Shown: in pieces, positions 51,556 through 64,000 of the stretch
Position numbering within the stretch: the first letter of the stretch is position 1
Layout of the letters: each line of letters opens with the position of its first letter
Assembly (NCBI RefSeq): GCF_910596095.1
Contig: NC_056535.1
Location: 9,031,501-9,095,500 of the forward strand
DNA: 64,000 nt
Source of the DNA: Thunnus maccoyii
Lineage: Eukaryota > Chordata > Actinopteri > Scombriformes > Scombridae
Direction: 5' to 3'
Notes under the pieces: model-generated
The model's database searches: none
What the model saw: only the letters and a program-made list of their open reading frames with translations
Told to the model about the DNA's origin: nothing
Position numbers and translations under genes: made by a program

Positions 51556-54500
51556 AAGGTATTTATTCATATATATATGGACAGATGTATTGCATGGTTC
51601 CTACCTCCAGAACAGTAACTATCTTATAAATACCTCCAATAAACACTACGTGTCCTCAGTTCTCAGAACCAGCTTGTTTGTGTTTTCGTTCTGTCGACCT
51701 TATCTCCTCCAAGAGCCTTAAAAGATTTAGGATGAGACAAATAATCTGAATGAGGTGGCATGAGTCTGGATTTACCTGGACCTATTTACGCACTGGCCAA
51801 GGGGAAACGTGCGTAGACACATTGACTCATATTCATGTGAGCAGAACACTCAGCAGCCATGAGGATCACACACGCACACGGGCGGAAACAGAGCAACAGT
51901 GCATACACAACAATTCCTTACTAAGACACAAACGAGTAAACACAATCACACACAAACACACACGCTCTACCTCTGTTACCCTGGCACCTGGTGTGAAGCA
52001 GTGGTAAAAGGCTGATTTTACCTATGTGGTGAATTGTGGGATCATTTTCTAGACTGATCACCTCATATCATACCAGATAAACCAAACCATCAGGGGTCAC
52101 CAAACACACTAAGTCTCCACTAAAAATATGCCAACATGTTGTTGGCAACTCAGGCTGCAGCATAACTATTAATACACAAAGTCTGTTCCAAGAGACAAAT
52201 AAACACAGGGATCATACACAGGGGAAACAATTCAGTGGCTGCCACCGCAGGCCAATTGGGCAGACATAGAGGTTGTCACAGTAAGTCTATGCTTAGGACT
52301 GTATGGTGATGATACGAGTGATGCTTGCCTGTATTTCGATACCATACAAGATAAAACTATGAATTCTGACAGAGGGGCAAGACTGTGTATGATAACTATG
52401 TACATGCATGTGTGTACGTGTGAGCAATGAGTGGAGGGTTATCAGTAATGAGGTCATTCTACACTCACACCCATCCTGGAGCTGTTTCCTGTCTGACATC
52501 TCTACTCTCTTCCTGAACAGGGAGGTTAAAGATGCTAAATATGACAAAGGCAGATGAGACAGAAAATGAAGCAGATATGGGTGCCGTGATAAAGAGGCAA
52601 AGCAAAATTATGATGAAAGGAATACACAAAGATTTTGGCCTGCTTATCAACCTAATTAACTCTTAAATGAGAAGCGCAGTACCAAAATTATCCCGATGTC
52701 CTCAATAAATCATTTGCAAGTATGGCGAGTAACTGTGGTGAGCTATTCTAAGGATAGAGGATGTTGTATTGCTGTACAGATTGTCAAGCCCCTTTGGGCT
52801 TTACAGTGATGAAAGAGAGGGTGGGTCAGGGTGATAGGTATGGAACTGGAAGAAATCTAACTGGAGCAAGCACAAGATTGGGAGAAGGGCAGGATTAAAG
52901 CTGTGAGTATCAGAGGAAAGGAGGACAGATAGAACTGGTTCTGGAGGGCACCATTCCCCTGCCAATGGTAAGCTACATCACATTAATTAGCCAATTATTT
53001 AGCCTCGCAACAATGCCAAGAGCAAGGGACACTCTTCTAATTATATATAAATTGGTAGAGCGCCCCTAAAAACCCTGTCTGTATTTAAAACACATTGGTC
53101 TTTTTTGACTTTAAAAACAACACAGGGTTGACAGTGCTTCTCTAAGGCTGTATAAGGAAATCTTCCTAGTATCCGATAATCCACTAGTACTGCCAAAGTC
53201 TGTGACTGGATGGTGAGTCATTGAACTAGGAGAGTACTAATAAAGCTGCAAAGCTCAGCGACGCTGGACAGGAAATAAGGATGTGGATGTCACACACTTC
53301 CTGGACTTAGGCTTTGCCACACACACTTGAACTGTCCACACCTCTCAGAATCATTAGACAGCTGGCTGCGGTCCACTGACACAATGCAGTCCAGCAGCTC
53401 TCGTCTGGCAGAGAACTGTTAACGGGTTCTTGCCCTATTGAATGCCTCGTACACAATGTGGCTTCAGTGCTACATTTTGGGAAAGGCCCTTCATTAACTG
53501 ATGGTGATGTGAGACACATCGCCATTGCTATTATAGAATCCTTCAAGATTTCGCCTATTGAAGTAAGAATTGTACAGTGACATTAAACCCATGCTCCTTA
53601 AGTTGTTTTGGTTCTGGCATCCTCCTCATACAGGCCTGGACTGGCCTGTTTCCATGTTCCTCCTCTGCAGCTGAGGAAGGTCATAGGGCATTGGCTCACC
53701 CCCACTCTTTGGTTCAGTTTCTAGGGAAGCCACACAGACAGGACAGCAGAGAAGTCTCTTCTCTCCCCCGACAGCCTTCTGGCTTGTTTGGAGAAAACCT
53801 TTGGCCTCCCAGACCTCGCTCAAAAACAAATCTGTGATTCTACTCTGAGGAAAACAAGTTATTCTCATCACAAAATCTGGCAGACTTCTGCGCAGCCAGT
53901 GAGATTCGGAGTCCTTTTCCATGAACAGAAAAAAGGAAACAAGAGATGTTACAAGAGTAGACACATTATGATATAATGCCAGTGTCTCATTAAACACAAG
54001 CCCACGATAAGATACAGTCCATTAAGTGAGACTTTGATATAGTTGTACAGTTTTCTTAATGTTAGACTAGCCTGGACCAAGCCAGGCTGTGGGCAGGTAA
54101 AGGTTAGGTCAACCCCAGATATCCATTATAGTCTCACATTTGGCCTGTGAGTTGGGTTACACTCTGTTAGCAAGTGATACCTGTTGACATATCAGTATCA
54201 CACGCACCAAGTCAGGCTCCTTACTCTGCTGTATTGGGGCTGAAGCCCATTTTCTGTTAATCTTATAGATAGGGCTCTTGACATAGTTGTATGTCAATGG
54301 CACTCAACACCCCATCCATGGCTTCACATGCAGGACTGTAGCACCAGGAACACTTGAAGGCTTGCCAGAAGAAACACAACACAGCAACATACGAGCAGAT
54401 GCTGCAGTTTCAAGGGCAGGGGGCCAGGGGCATACCTGTTTGTTTTCTGAGTGCAGTATCTGTGGCATTACCTCCCTGTAGTAATTAATCTCTACAGACA

Positions 54501-57443
54501 CTCTTGCATCGAAATCTGGCCTGAGTTGCCATCTCACACAGTATCTAGCAGTCCTTTGCATTTTAAATGTCAGAGGAATACACAAGCGGCACAACAACTG
54601 CTCTGATCGCTCAATATTAAACACCATTTAAATGTGCAAACAGTTAGAAAAAAAATGTGAATCTCTGAATCTCTCTCTAAATAATAAAGTGCATGTTCAC
54701 TGGTCTGATATTTGCAGATATTGACTGTGAATGTTCATTTTGAATGTTACCTGTATTTTTAAAATACAAAAACATTTTTAAACATACAAGAGTTTTAAAG
54801 AATTGCCATTTGATGCATATGGTGAGTTATAACTTGTTTCAAATATTTATATACAACCAAAAGAGATACAGGGCTAATACTGCATTGGCTGTGTAACAAA
54901 TATATAGATGTGATGCTGAAAATCTGCTAATAGCACAGAAAGTTTAGACTGAGCGTGGCCTCCTTGCAGATAAGAAGGAAATGCTCTTGAAGAAAGGTTG
55001 AGCACATTAAGGATGTTGTGTGGAGGAGAACTTCAGCAATGTCAATGAGACATAATAATCAAAGCAGGCGCCTCTTTCTTTTCAATTTGACACCAGAGGC
55101 TCACATATCAGAGGTTCTCATGATACTGAGTCACCGAGTGTGTGTGTGTGTGTATGTATATATGTGTCAATACAATATATACATCCTTGACATTTCCTCA
55201 CCTCAAAAATGTGTCAAGTCCCACCATCCACTACCCCACGTGAGGTGACTGGTTTGAGGGCCGCACATCTCTCACACCAAATATAAACACACTCACCTCG
55301 CTTGCCATAAATAACAGCACTCATACACCTTATCGCATACTATTAAAAGCTAGGCACTGACATAAACACAATGGCATGCCTACAGTGTAACTCTCCAGAC
55401 CACCAGCTCTTTCCAGACATTCACATTGTTGTGCATAGCCAAAGAGAATTTGGATGCAGCTATTACCCAAAAAGGAAAGGCCACTGCAATGGTGACAGCT
55501 CACTGTCATATCCTGTGTGTCTCTGTTTATGTCATTACAAAGATGAAATAGAGCCATACTCACAAAAGAGCCAGGCATTTCATATAATAAAAAATATGAA
55601 GACAAAAGGAAATATGAGAGGAAACTTGATGAGGTGAGATTGAGACAATACAGGAAAAGATGAAGGAGCAAGGAAGAAAGGGATTGTGTAGTGGGAGAAT
55701 GAGCTGAGCCAATATTGGAGGGACTTGAGGAAATATGAAGCCATGGCTTGAAACTGATATCATCATATTAAAAGAAATGTGATCATTGCAGTTAGAAGAC
55801 AAGTAACTGCTTCATCCAGGACACCCAATACTGTAAATCAGCTCAGCCTGCAGAAGGCAAACCGTCTCCCGCTGACTGCTGGCCAGATGAATATTAATCC
55901 TTGGAAAAAGCCCACACACGTGCAAAAACATAACACGGTAATATAAGGCTCTAAGACGGAGTACAGTTCCAGAAACTTAGAGGCTTGGTGCAGACTGACC
56001 TCTTGTAAGTGCACATACTGTATTCTTTACATGCACATACACGCTCACACGTGCACACACACAAATACAAGCAGGCACACGCACACTGTCACACACGTGG
56101 ACACCCTCCTGAAAGTTAGTAAGTCTATGTAATGTAACAGAAATGAGAGGAGCTTGGGGCTATCAAACAGAGTCTTGTGTGCTACTAAGATACTGTGCGC
56201 TGGATGGTTTGCCTCTGCAGTCCTCTTTGCTTGCAGTGCAGCCTGAACTCAGCATCTCAGCACAAGGAACATAAAACAGACCTATGACCAGGATGGGAAA
56301 AAGCAATCAGTTACCAGCCAAATGCTTGTAGGTATTAGATGTATGTTTAGATTTATTTGTTTATCCCTTCCTGACCTACTTTATCTGGCAAATTTACCAA
56401 AATTCAATTGCATATCAGGTTACTTTCTTTTCCTAGTGATATTTTAACTCCTTCTGTCAAATATTCTTGCTAAAAGTAATGTGCAATAATGTATACACTT
56501 GTAACACAAATCAGTAAAACACTAAAAATAGATGATTTATCCTTGTCCAAAGCATGTATAGAGCTTTATGATATTATTCCATATAATTTTAATGGAAACC
56601 AAATATGGCATAGTGAGCACTGAAATTGTAAGTAGGTCAAAAAGCAACCCTGTGGCCACCCACAGCACCTATCAAAATGTAGGGAGAAGCACCATTATTA
56701 GTGAGCCTTATGGTGGGTGTTTTATGTGGTATTTCAACACCAGTATGACAAGAGAGGGTAACTGGGATGAGGCACAAAGCTCCAGTGTAGTACAGGTGAG
56801 AAAACAGTAGGGAGACTTGTAGTGAGGCCTGTGATGAAATGCATGGTGTGTTTACAGACTGTGTGGGTAGGGACGTTGGCTGTTGATACAAAGCGGTGTG
56901 GGCTGCATTGGCAGCAGTGCAGCATGTTTGTGTGCCATAGACTGCTCTGCACTGCAGTGCTTGTGTGTGCACGTGAGGAAGAGCGCACATGTCAGAGGAT
57001 TACAGAAGAGCCCATCCATATCCCCCTCTGAAGACCCCCCCCCCTTCAGACAAAATCTACACCCTTTGCTGCACTAATGCAGCCCTCATTTCTATCCCTT
57101 TGTCAAGTGAACATCCAGTCCTCAGTCTTCCCCCAAATAGCAGCATTTATCCGCCATAATGAGCACTTCATCCCCTCAAACTGGCGGTCTACCCAGCAAT
57201 TTGACATAATTTAGACAACGTTCAGTCCAGTTAAGCTGACATTTAAAGAACCTCTGTACTTTTGGAACTTCCTTTTCTGGACAGTCTTTGGTCTCAAACT
57301 GTGCTTTTTCCATCCATCACCTGCAATCCACTGCAATAGCCTCCCATTAACCTCTCATCACCTAGTTCTGTTAAAATTTAGACACCTTCTCAACTCTCCT
57401 TCCGTCACTCCGTCTCTTTTTCCCCTGAGATAGAGTTCTGTAC

Positions 57444-57595
57444 CTGGATAGTGAGCAGTGCAAGTGATAGATAAGCAGGGTGGTGGAGAGGGCGCGAAGA
57501 CTCCTGGGGTTTGGGGTCCTGGGGCTGATGATGGTTTCTGAGTGGGTGCTGATGCGAAAGCTTGGCCTTGTTCCAATGGATTGAGTGAAGAACAC
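57444..57595 (-). other. Unidentified exon candidate A (152 nt)
   Basis: Flanked on the minus strand by a pyrimidine-rich tract and AG (57597-57596) and by a donor GTACAG (57443 downward). It starts with 2 nt completing a codon and then reads 50 open codons, rich in His, Pro and Gln. It is phase-compatible with candidate B at 60507-60574. All three frames are open, so the open frame alone says little. I do not recognise the product. Confidence 0.2.
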
Positions 57596-58132
57596 CTGAG
57601 GCCCGCAGAGAGAGGAAAGAAAGGACAGCTAAACGATGTGCAGTGGAAAAGTACTGTAGCCTCTTCTGCTTAACACTGCCGTGAGGGAAAAGAAGAGTAC
57701 ACACCTGCAAGCAGAACATATACACACTGTCCACTCCCCTGTTTTTCACTCTAATCCAATAGGAATTTGCAAAAAGCAACAAAGACAAATAATAAGTGCC
57801 TTGGAGATGCAAACAAGCTGAAATTTGCAGGTCTTCTATCTAGGTCTGGCTGAACAAAACTGGTGTGGCTGGAACCACTTTCAGAGTCCAGGTTGCTTAT
57901 TTTTTCTACTAGGGATTGTAGAGACTAAAATTTTCCTATTGAAGATCTAAAGTGCCTCTGTTTTCTTAAGGCACACTGCCGTCATGGATAGCACAAGAAG
58001 GTACATGCGTAGCATTTCTGTGGCCCCATATTAGTCAATCGTGAGGCAAATGAAGAAACCTACATGCCTTTTTGCATATAGGTTGTAACCTCAGCCAAAA
58101 TATGTACATGCATTTTCACATTATGTGGTTGA

Positions 58133-59039
58133 ACCATAGACTGTAAAAAAATAATGGACGTGGCCACCGTGACGTCACCCATAGACACAGAGCACGATTA
58201 AGACCCACCCAGCCCAGAGGGGAAAACAATTAATTGCTCTCCATTGACTTCATATTGCATAAAGGTGCCTCCTTGTCATTTCAATCTATAAGCAAACAAC
58301 AAAAAAATGCCTAAAAGCTGCTGTGTGTTGGGATGCACTACGAACAGAATAAAGAACCCAGAACTAAGTCTTTATAAGCTGCCAAATTGAAAAACTGAGC
58401 TTTTAAGGAGACACAGGGCTGTGTTCCATGCAGTGGAAGAGGCAGACCCGAACTGTTACTGCAGGGTGCCTGCAGCTCAAAAACCTCTGTAAAAATGACA
58501 CATATACCTGCACATGTTGCTAGTCACAGAGGAAACACATAAAAGTAAAAACAGAAGAGCTGTTCAATTGAAAGGTATGTGGTCTTTGTAATAGACGTTT
58601 AAATCACAGTTGTACAGTTGTGCTGTCCCTACTGTAGATGTGATGTCAGCCCTTGCATTCATGTATTGCATCTTAATGTTACAAGTTTCAGCATATGCTA
58701 CAAACTACTTTTTTCTCTCTGGTAGACGTAGGGTGCCAAAATAATCCACTGACATGTTGAAATCTAACATTTATAGCAAGATACACACATTTTGATAGCA
58801 TTTCAGCTTTTGGTTGCATATTATGGCACTGATTGTTTTCCCCTCTGGTGGGCATGGTTTTCAGAGTATGACAAATTGCACTCTGTCTCTATTGGTTTGT
58901 AGACTCCCGTTTTCAAGCCTCAACTTTGGCATTTTGACTGTCGCCATCTTGGTTTTTTGGAGCCATTTGAAGAGAGGGTGGAGCTGACCCTAACGCTAGC
59001 TGCTAGCTTGGTTAGCACGTTGCATTTATGGTCTATGGT
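58133..59039 (+). mobile_element. Inverted-repeat DNA element carrying a THAP fragment (P-element-like)
   Basis: ACCATAGAC at 58133-58141 and GTCTATGGT at 59031-59039 are exact 9-bp inverted repeats bounding 907 bp. The left end continues with ATGGACGTGGCCACCGTGAC and GTCACCC, a sequence I know from many teleost genomes. Inside is a broken THAP domain (58307-58390). THAP zinc fingers are found in P-element transposases, hence the tentative class. No transposase catalytic part is present. The flanking 8-mers do not match, so exact ends or the element class remain uncertain. Confidence 0.6.
58307..58390 (+). pseudogene. Truncated THAP zinc-finger domain
   Basis: ATG followed by 26 codons and a TGA. 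The peptide begins MPKSCCVLGCTTNRIKN and continues to LYKLPN, which fits the start of a C2CH THAP domain (Cys-x2-4-Cys, then aromatic-x-x-LP). After the stop the same frame stays open for about 33 codons (around RRHRAVFHAVEEADPN) to 58490, but the later Cys/His ligands and the AVPTIF-type motif are not evident. A decayed transposon-borne copy is the best reading. Confidence 0.6.
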
Positions 59040-59239
59040 TAACTGTGACAATGCTAATGGTAATGCTAATTTTGGCTAGTGAAAACCAGGCTTAAAACAA
59101 AATGTACTTGACCCTCTAAGAAGCTGACTCCTTAGAGGGTCTTTTAGTACAAGTGAACACTGAACAAGACTTTTTAGGCGACCAAAATGTTACAATTAAC
59201 TTTCATGAACTGAAAACACAGTGAAATAGCGACAGCTAT

Positions 59240-59625
59240 GTCTATACTACTATTCTAACGATACGTAACCAACATTGTCACTGTGGTAGCAACTTGTCAA
59301 TCACAAGGTAGCCACACCCTAAAGCATACCCTGCTTTATCGTCCACAATTTACAAAATTAACATCATGCTGTATTGAAGAAGACTTGAAACTAGTTTTTG
59401 AGACCATAAGCAAATCAGGAAAATGTTTACTGAGGTAATAAATCTAATGATAAGTAGGGTCATTTTCTCATAGACTTCTACACAATCAGACTTCTTTTTG
59501 GAGCCAGTGGAGTCGCCCCCTGCTGGCCATTAGAAAGAACTCAGGTTTAAGGCACTTCCGCATTGGCTTCAATTTTTCATACCCAGAGCTTGCTGCTTGG
59601 GTTGAACTGGAGTGTGCTCAAATGT
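59240..59625. repeat. Second teleost repeat, adjacent to the THAP element
   Basis: Blocks TAAAGCATACCCTGCTTTAT, AACATCATGCTGTATTGAAG, TGTTTACTGAGGTAATAAAT, GTGGAGTCGCCCCCTGCTGG and TTAAGGCACTTCCGCATTGG in a row are the wording of a high-copy teleost repeat I have seen often. It may be the tail of a longer version of the 58133 element or an independent copy. Non-coding; borders approximate. Confidence 0.5.
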
Positions 59626-60506
59626 GGGAGGTTTGACACCTAAATCTGAACGTGAGAAAATAACAAGGTTGCAGTCTTTAGTAAAACCTTACAATAATTA
59701 AACATTATTCAAACAATCATTCTCTAGTCCTCTCCAGCTTCTTCGATCTATAGCCTCAAACACAACACACTTTTATTTGGGCTACTTTAGGCTTATATTT
59801 CCCCCTGATAGTTCAACAAATAAAAATAATTCCTGAATTGCGCAAGGTGTACATACATGAAGTGGCTTAAGACCTGAAGAGCCTACAGCATTACCTCTGT
59901 CACATCAGCTCAGCTATGATGCAAAATGTATGTTATGAGACATGGACATGCTGGTGGAAGTCTAACAGAAGGTCACATAGCTGTAATTTCTAAATTAGAC
60001 GCAGAGCCTATCTCTCTGATGACTGCCTTGTGAGGCATTTATATCAGTCTTTAAACAGGGCATACCAACTTTGTGCTGAACTCCATCTACAATGCCCAGC
60101 TCCCACTTATCTGTACTCAGAGCCAAGGCAACAACAGGGCATCCAAATGGACATTCCCCGCTGGTGTTTTAGTTACAATATGTTGGACCGTAGAGGGCTG
60201 GCTCATTTTCACCCCCCTGGTGAGGACATTTGCATCCACAGCTATGCATAGAAGGACACGATATATCTGATCCAGACTGTCTGTACCTCCCAGTCCAAAC
60301 ACTTACATAACACTACCATGACCTGTCCTAGTAACACTACATCTGAGACAGAGTCAGGGACCGATAGGGAGGAAGAGAATAAACCCAAAGGGAGGGAATG
60401 GGGAAGACGGGTTGCAGAGAGTAAAAAACAAGTAGACCAGTGGGTGGACAAGTATCAAAGAAGATAAGAAGTGGACAAGCAAGACTCCAGGGAAGTTCTT
60501 GCCTAC

Positions 60507-60574
60507 CTGTAGTGAAAACACCTTTTGTCTGGCTTGGTATGCTCAAAGGACAACCCCTGCTAGGCTCTTTCCAC
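60507..60574 (-). other. Unidentified exon candidate B (68 nt)
   Basis: Bounded on the minus strand by TTTTGCAG (AG at 60576-60575) and donor GTAGGC (60506 downward). It reads 1 + 66 + 1 nt in an open frame, starting WKEPSRGC and ending KGVFTT. Joined to candidate A the frame continues for about 73 residues. No family recognised. Confidence 0.2.
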
Positions 60575-60897
60575 CTGCAAAACACATAAAAACACATGAA
60601 CACCACTTTTAAAGTCATGACTGTGCATATGTTGCTAAACAAAAGGTCAACTGGGTTAAACACACACACACACACACAGGCACAAACAAAACCAATCCCC
60701 AAAAATAGAAACTGTTTCCATGCCACTGACCTCTTCTACCTTGACAGTGTTTTCACCATGAAGGAGTTGCCAAAGTGCATTTCTTCAGAGGCCAAAGCCC
60801 ACAAATGCTCTCTCGACAAACCGGTGACAAATTAGAATTCACTCTGCCTAACTCTCTCATGCCCAGTAGAATGGGAACAGTATGTTCCTCAAACATA

Positions 60898-60902
<5 letters not shown>

Positions 60903-60932
<30 letters not shown>
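60903..60932. repeat. (CA)n microsatellite, 15 units
   Basis: Uninterrupted CA dinucleotides; intergenic or intronic. Confidence 0.95.
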
Positions 60933-60937
<5 letters not shown>

Positions 60938-63900
60938 TGTACATAAACAGTGTCAGACAAGGCATGAGAGGTGCATGTGTGTGCAATCAGGCAAACAAAT
61001 TTCAGAAAAAAGTGATGTCTGACTAATCAGATACAGAACAATGACAAGAGCAACGAGGCACTGCTCAAGTTCTGCACGTGAAATGCAGCTGAAGACTCCA
61101 CAGGGAGAAACTAGGTCCTGCATTGGCAAAAATAGATAAAAGAGTAACTGGAGTGGACAAAGGGCACAGATTGAATTATCTAGAGGGAGAGAAGCCCTTG
61201 GAACAGAGTGATGTGAGACAGAGAGATGGAGAGACACTGAAGGGAGTCAGACGCCAGACAGACACAGATATGGATTCTAAATGAGATGGTAGTGCCAGCA
61301 ACTGCTTAGACAGTCCGGTGATTGTGAGAACAGAGGTTAAATATAAACTCAGTAATCCCCCAACAAAATGGCACTTAATGAGACTCTGCCTGGATGGCAG
61401 GTTGTGAGCTAGATGGACTGAGGTGGAGGGAGGAATGGAGCTGGCAGAGGCTTAGGATTGTGCACACAGCCACTCAGAGCAGGTCGGCTACGCGTCGAGT
61501 GGAACGGATTCATGCTCAGTGCCTTCTCAATACCATGTTCAATGACAAATACCATGCTCTCCCTCTCTGTCCAACTGGTTTCCATCACATAGGCCAACAA
61601 TCCACCCCATTGTTGAACTTACGGAACCATGCTTCTACTTTGAAACTTGACTCGCAACTACTAAGCAGAAAAATTAAGCCAATGAGGAGATTATCATATG
61701 CAGTCTCAGGATTAAAACTTGTCACTTTCCATGACTAAGAGATGATGACTAACTGGTAAGTCCCAGCCATGAAGGTGAATGATAGCCATGACAGTCCCCC
61801 CATTGGATCGGGGTAAGTACCTGAATTATTCAGAAAGGTCAAAGAGGCGCTGCTGGCTCCAGGCCTAGGCCACACTTTGATACTTGGGCCTCAAATGAGG
61901 CGCAGACACAGTGTTACGTTCTCTCCCGACACAACCCTGATATGGTTCATCTCTTCCACATTCAGTCTCAAGTGTCTATTTGTCCCTATGTTTTGATCTC
62001 AGAGGAAACCGAACTTTAATATACCAGCCCCTCCCTTAAGGCAAAGAGATATGGAGAAGCATTAAGGGATCTACATTCATACTACTTTATGATTCCCATC
62101 ATCAAAGAGTATTTCTGTCACTAAGCCAATGCTTGTATGCCTTAAATTCAAGGTAAAGGTAAAGACCATGTCTCTATGACAACTTAATGTGTAGAAACCC
62201 ATAAACTGGAACACTGAGAAATGCTATAAAAACATAAATCAGCTCAGATACATATACATTAAAAACAGGTCCATTTTGTTAAAAGCACCTGGTTGGTTTC
62301 CGAGCTTGCCTCTAAATCCAAGTTAGCACAGTGCCAACAAAAATGGCAGTGTGTATGAGTATGTGTAACAAGAGCTCTCAGATCAGGGGACCAGGAGATT
62401 AACAGGGGCTGAATGATTGACTGCAAGAAGCTGCATGCCTAAAGGGAGCAGAGAGGGACAAGCTAACCATGCCGTGGCTGAAGAGCTATGGATTACACAA
62501 TGATGAGAGGCACCAAAGAGACTGCTGTTTTGCCTCTGACAATGAGAGATACAGTGAATGTTTACTCCTTCTCAAAAATCTCATCTAATATTCATCTATA
62601 ATGTAAAGAAAACACAAATGTCCATGGCATCCCTTTTAAGTATTTAAAAATACAACCTGTGTATGACCTGGCATGCATGTACTGGCTGTGTGCTTTGTTA
62701 TCAGAGCATGAGTTTGACTTTCTGAACCTGTAGATGTAATGGGGCCTGGCCCATTATGGACCACCACTGAGAACAATTCTGAACCCATCCTTCATCATCA
62801 TTGGTCCATTACCCTGTATGAACTGTCATCATGACAACAGACAAGTTATCAGTAGTCTCCCTCTCCCCCCAGAGTCTGTCACTACCACAGCAGGACACCA
62901 TAGAAATCCACAGGTCAGGAGAGATCTTGCCCAGATATAACAAATCATCATGTACATCATCACATTCAAGGAAAAACAGTCTGTTTAACCTGTTACTCCT
63001 CACCTCTGCATATGACCTTATTTAGGCCTTATGCCACTTGGAAAGAGCTACAACAGGTTGGTTATCAAATAACTTTGTAATAAGTCCTCCCTAGTGTTTC
63101 CTTCTCAGTTTCATCCCTCACCCATTATGATGTTGGTTTTACAAAGGCATTTTACAGTGCGGTGCTCCCTGTGCACACATAAGCAATAGAGTAGATGGAC
63201 AAATCCTACTTTTTGTCACAATCTGTGACACAGCAGTGTTAAACCTAATGTATTCATTTAAAACATATCAAGTTAATTTATTATAAAGGGCAAATTAAAA
63301 CAGAGGATTTCGTAATGTTTTGATCTAAAAAAAAGGTTAATGACCCTTTTAATTTCCTTTTTCTTTGAAAGTGCACCAAAGCTGTTTTTCCTGGCAATAC
63401 ATCTACATATTGTCGTGCTACTGCTGTTACACACAGTGAGTTTCCAAACCAACTTATTACATATCATTGTTTATTATGCAAAGTGTGTATTACTAATAGG
63501 AGTATTATATTAATGCTATGTATGACTAAACATGCTAGTGTGAGCATGCACACAGGCACTGTGGGAGATCGTGCGTCAGAAAATGAGAGGTGCCTGTGAA
63601 ATATGTGGAGCTAAAATTTATCTTCAGCGAGAGGACAGCTTGTCATCATCCACGCAACCACCTGGCTTCAGTTTCCATTGACTCTGAATACTATAACAGC
63701 ATGGTGGAGGCCAGCCAAGCCAGTCAAGGCCCCTCACATGTGGGGGAATCCTCACCATATCATGTGTTATATAAGGGCTAAAGAAGAGTCCTAAACATTG
63801 GAGGAGATCCCGTAGGTTTCTATTGGACTTGTGTGAAAAAGAGCACTGTTCACTAGTTGGAGTGAATTTTAATTAAATCTGCAGGATGCCAAATCAACCT

Positions 63901-64000
63901 CAGAAAAAAATCTAATGAATCTAACCACATGTAGTTCACCATTTGAAACCCATTTGGGAACAGTAGATACCAAATTGAATGCTTTGTGTAAGAACAGGCA

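Larger units (their letters stand above)
47885..58132. other. Gene-poor region upstream of ip6k2
   Basis: About 10 kb with no recognisable protein. Could be intergenic or intronic to a gene lying mostly to the right. Contains the compound microsatellite at 51469-51550 and an unidentified exon candidate at 57444-57595. Confidence 0.4.
59626..64000. other. Right-hand gene-poor region
   Basis: No recognisable protein-coding sequence. Contains CA microsatellites (60661-60678, 60903-60932) and exon candidate B. May be intronic to a gene extending beyond the window. Confidence 0.4.

Noticed and set aside
53626..53997. 123-codon minus-strand ORF
   Set aside because: No family resemblance, no splice partners, and average composition for noncoding DNA of this length.

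Overview
The window is nuclear DNA from a bony fish, most likely a percomorph teleost. It has short spliced introns with GT/AG borders, vertebrate orthologues with fish-like divergence, long CA/TG microsatellites, and several interspersed repeat types familiar from teleosts (Tc1 relics, small hAT-like elements, a P-like element with a THAP fragment). It holds no bacterial operon, CRISPR array or intact virus. I found no convincing novel biological system. The unusual points are lineage-specific protein insertions, candidate promoter sites and transposon remnants.

I could assemble five genes exon by exon with consistent reading phase. (1) dnah1, minus strand, 1-5836: 18 coding exons covering the first ~993 residues of an axonemal inner-arm dynein heavy chain. 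The motor part lies beyond the left edge. (2) A netrin-4 gene (ntn4-like), plus strand, 15566-19928: 10 exons, 646 aa, secreted laminin-N/LE/NTR protein. (3) chchd4 (MIA40), minus strand, 21641-23410: 3 exons, 161 aa. (4) sec61a (Sec61 alpha), minus strand, 26251-30335: 12 exons, 476 aa. (5) ip6k2, minus strand, 42473-47322: 5 coding exons, 526 aa, about 100 aa longer than the human protein because of acidic and Ser/Gly tracts.

Layout: dnah1 and ntn4 are divergent, about 9.7 kb apart. The space between them holds a Tc1 relic and no gene I can recognise. ntn4 and chchd4 converge, with a small palindromic Tc1-type element between them. chchd4, sec61a and ip6k2 all read leftwards. A 12 kb gene-poor stretch (30.5-42.4 kb) between sec61a and ip6k2 contains microsatellites, an old composite repeat interrupted by a hairpin element, and possible conserved noncoding sequence. 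From 47.4 kb to the right edge I find no recognisable protein gene, only two phase-compatible but unidentified exon candidates, a 0.9 kb inverted-repeat element with a broken THAP domain, and a second repeat.

The genes do not form one pathway. They are housekeeping or cell-biological genes: ciliary motility, basement membrane, mitochondrial protein import, ER translocation and inositol pyrophosphate signalling. Promoter-proximal motifs fit some of these roles: an RFX X-box-like site upstream of dnah1, a palindromic CRE upstream of chchd4, and two TGACGTG sites upstream of sec61a. These are motif matches only.
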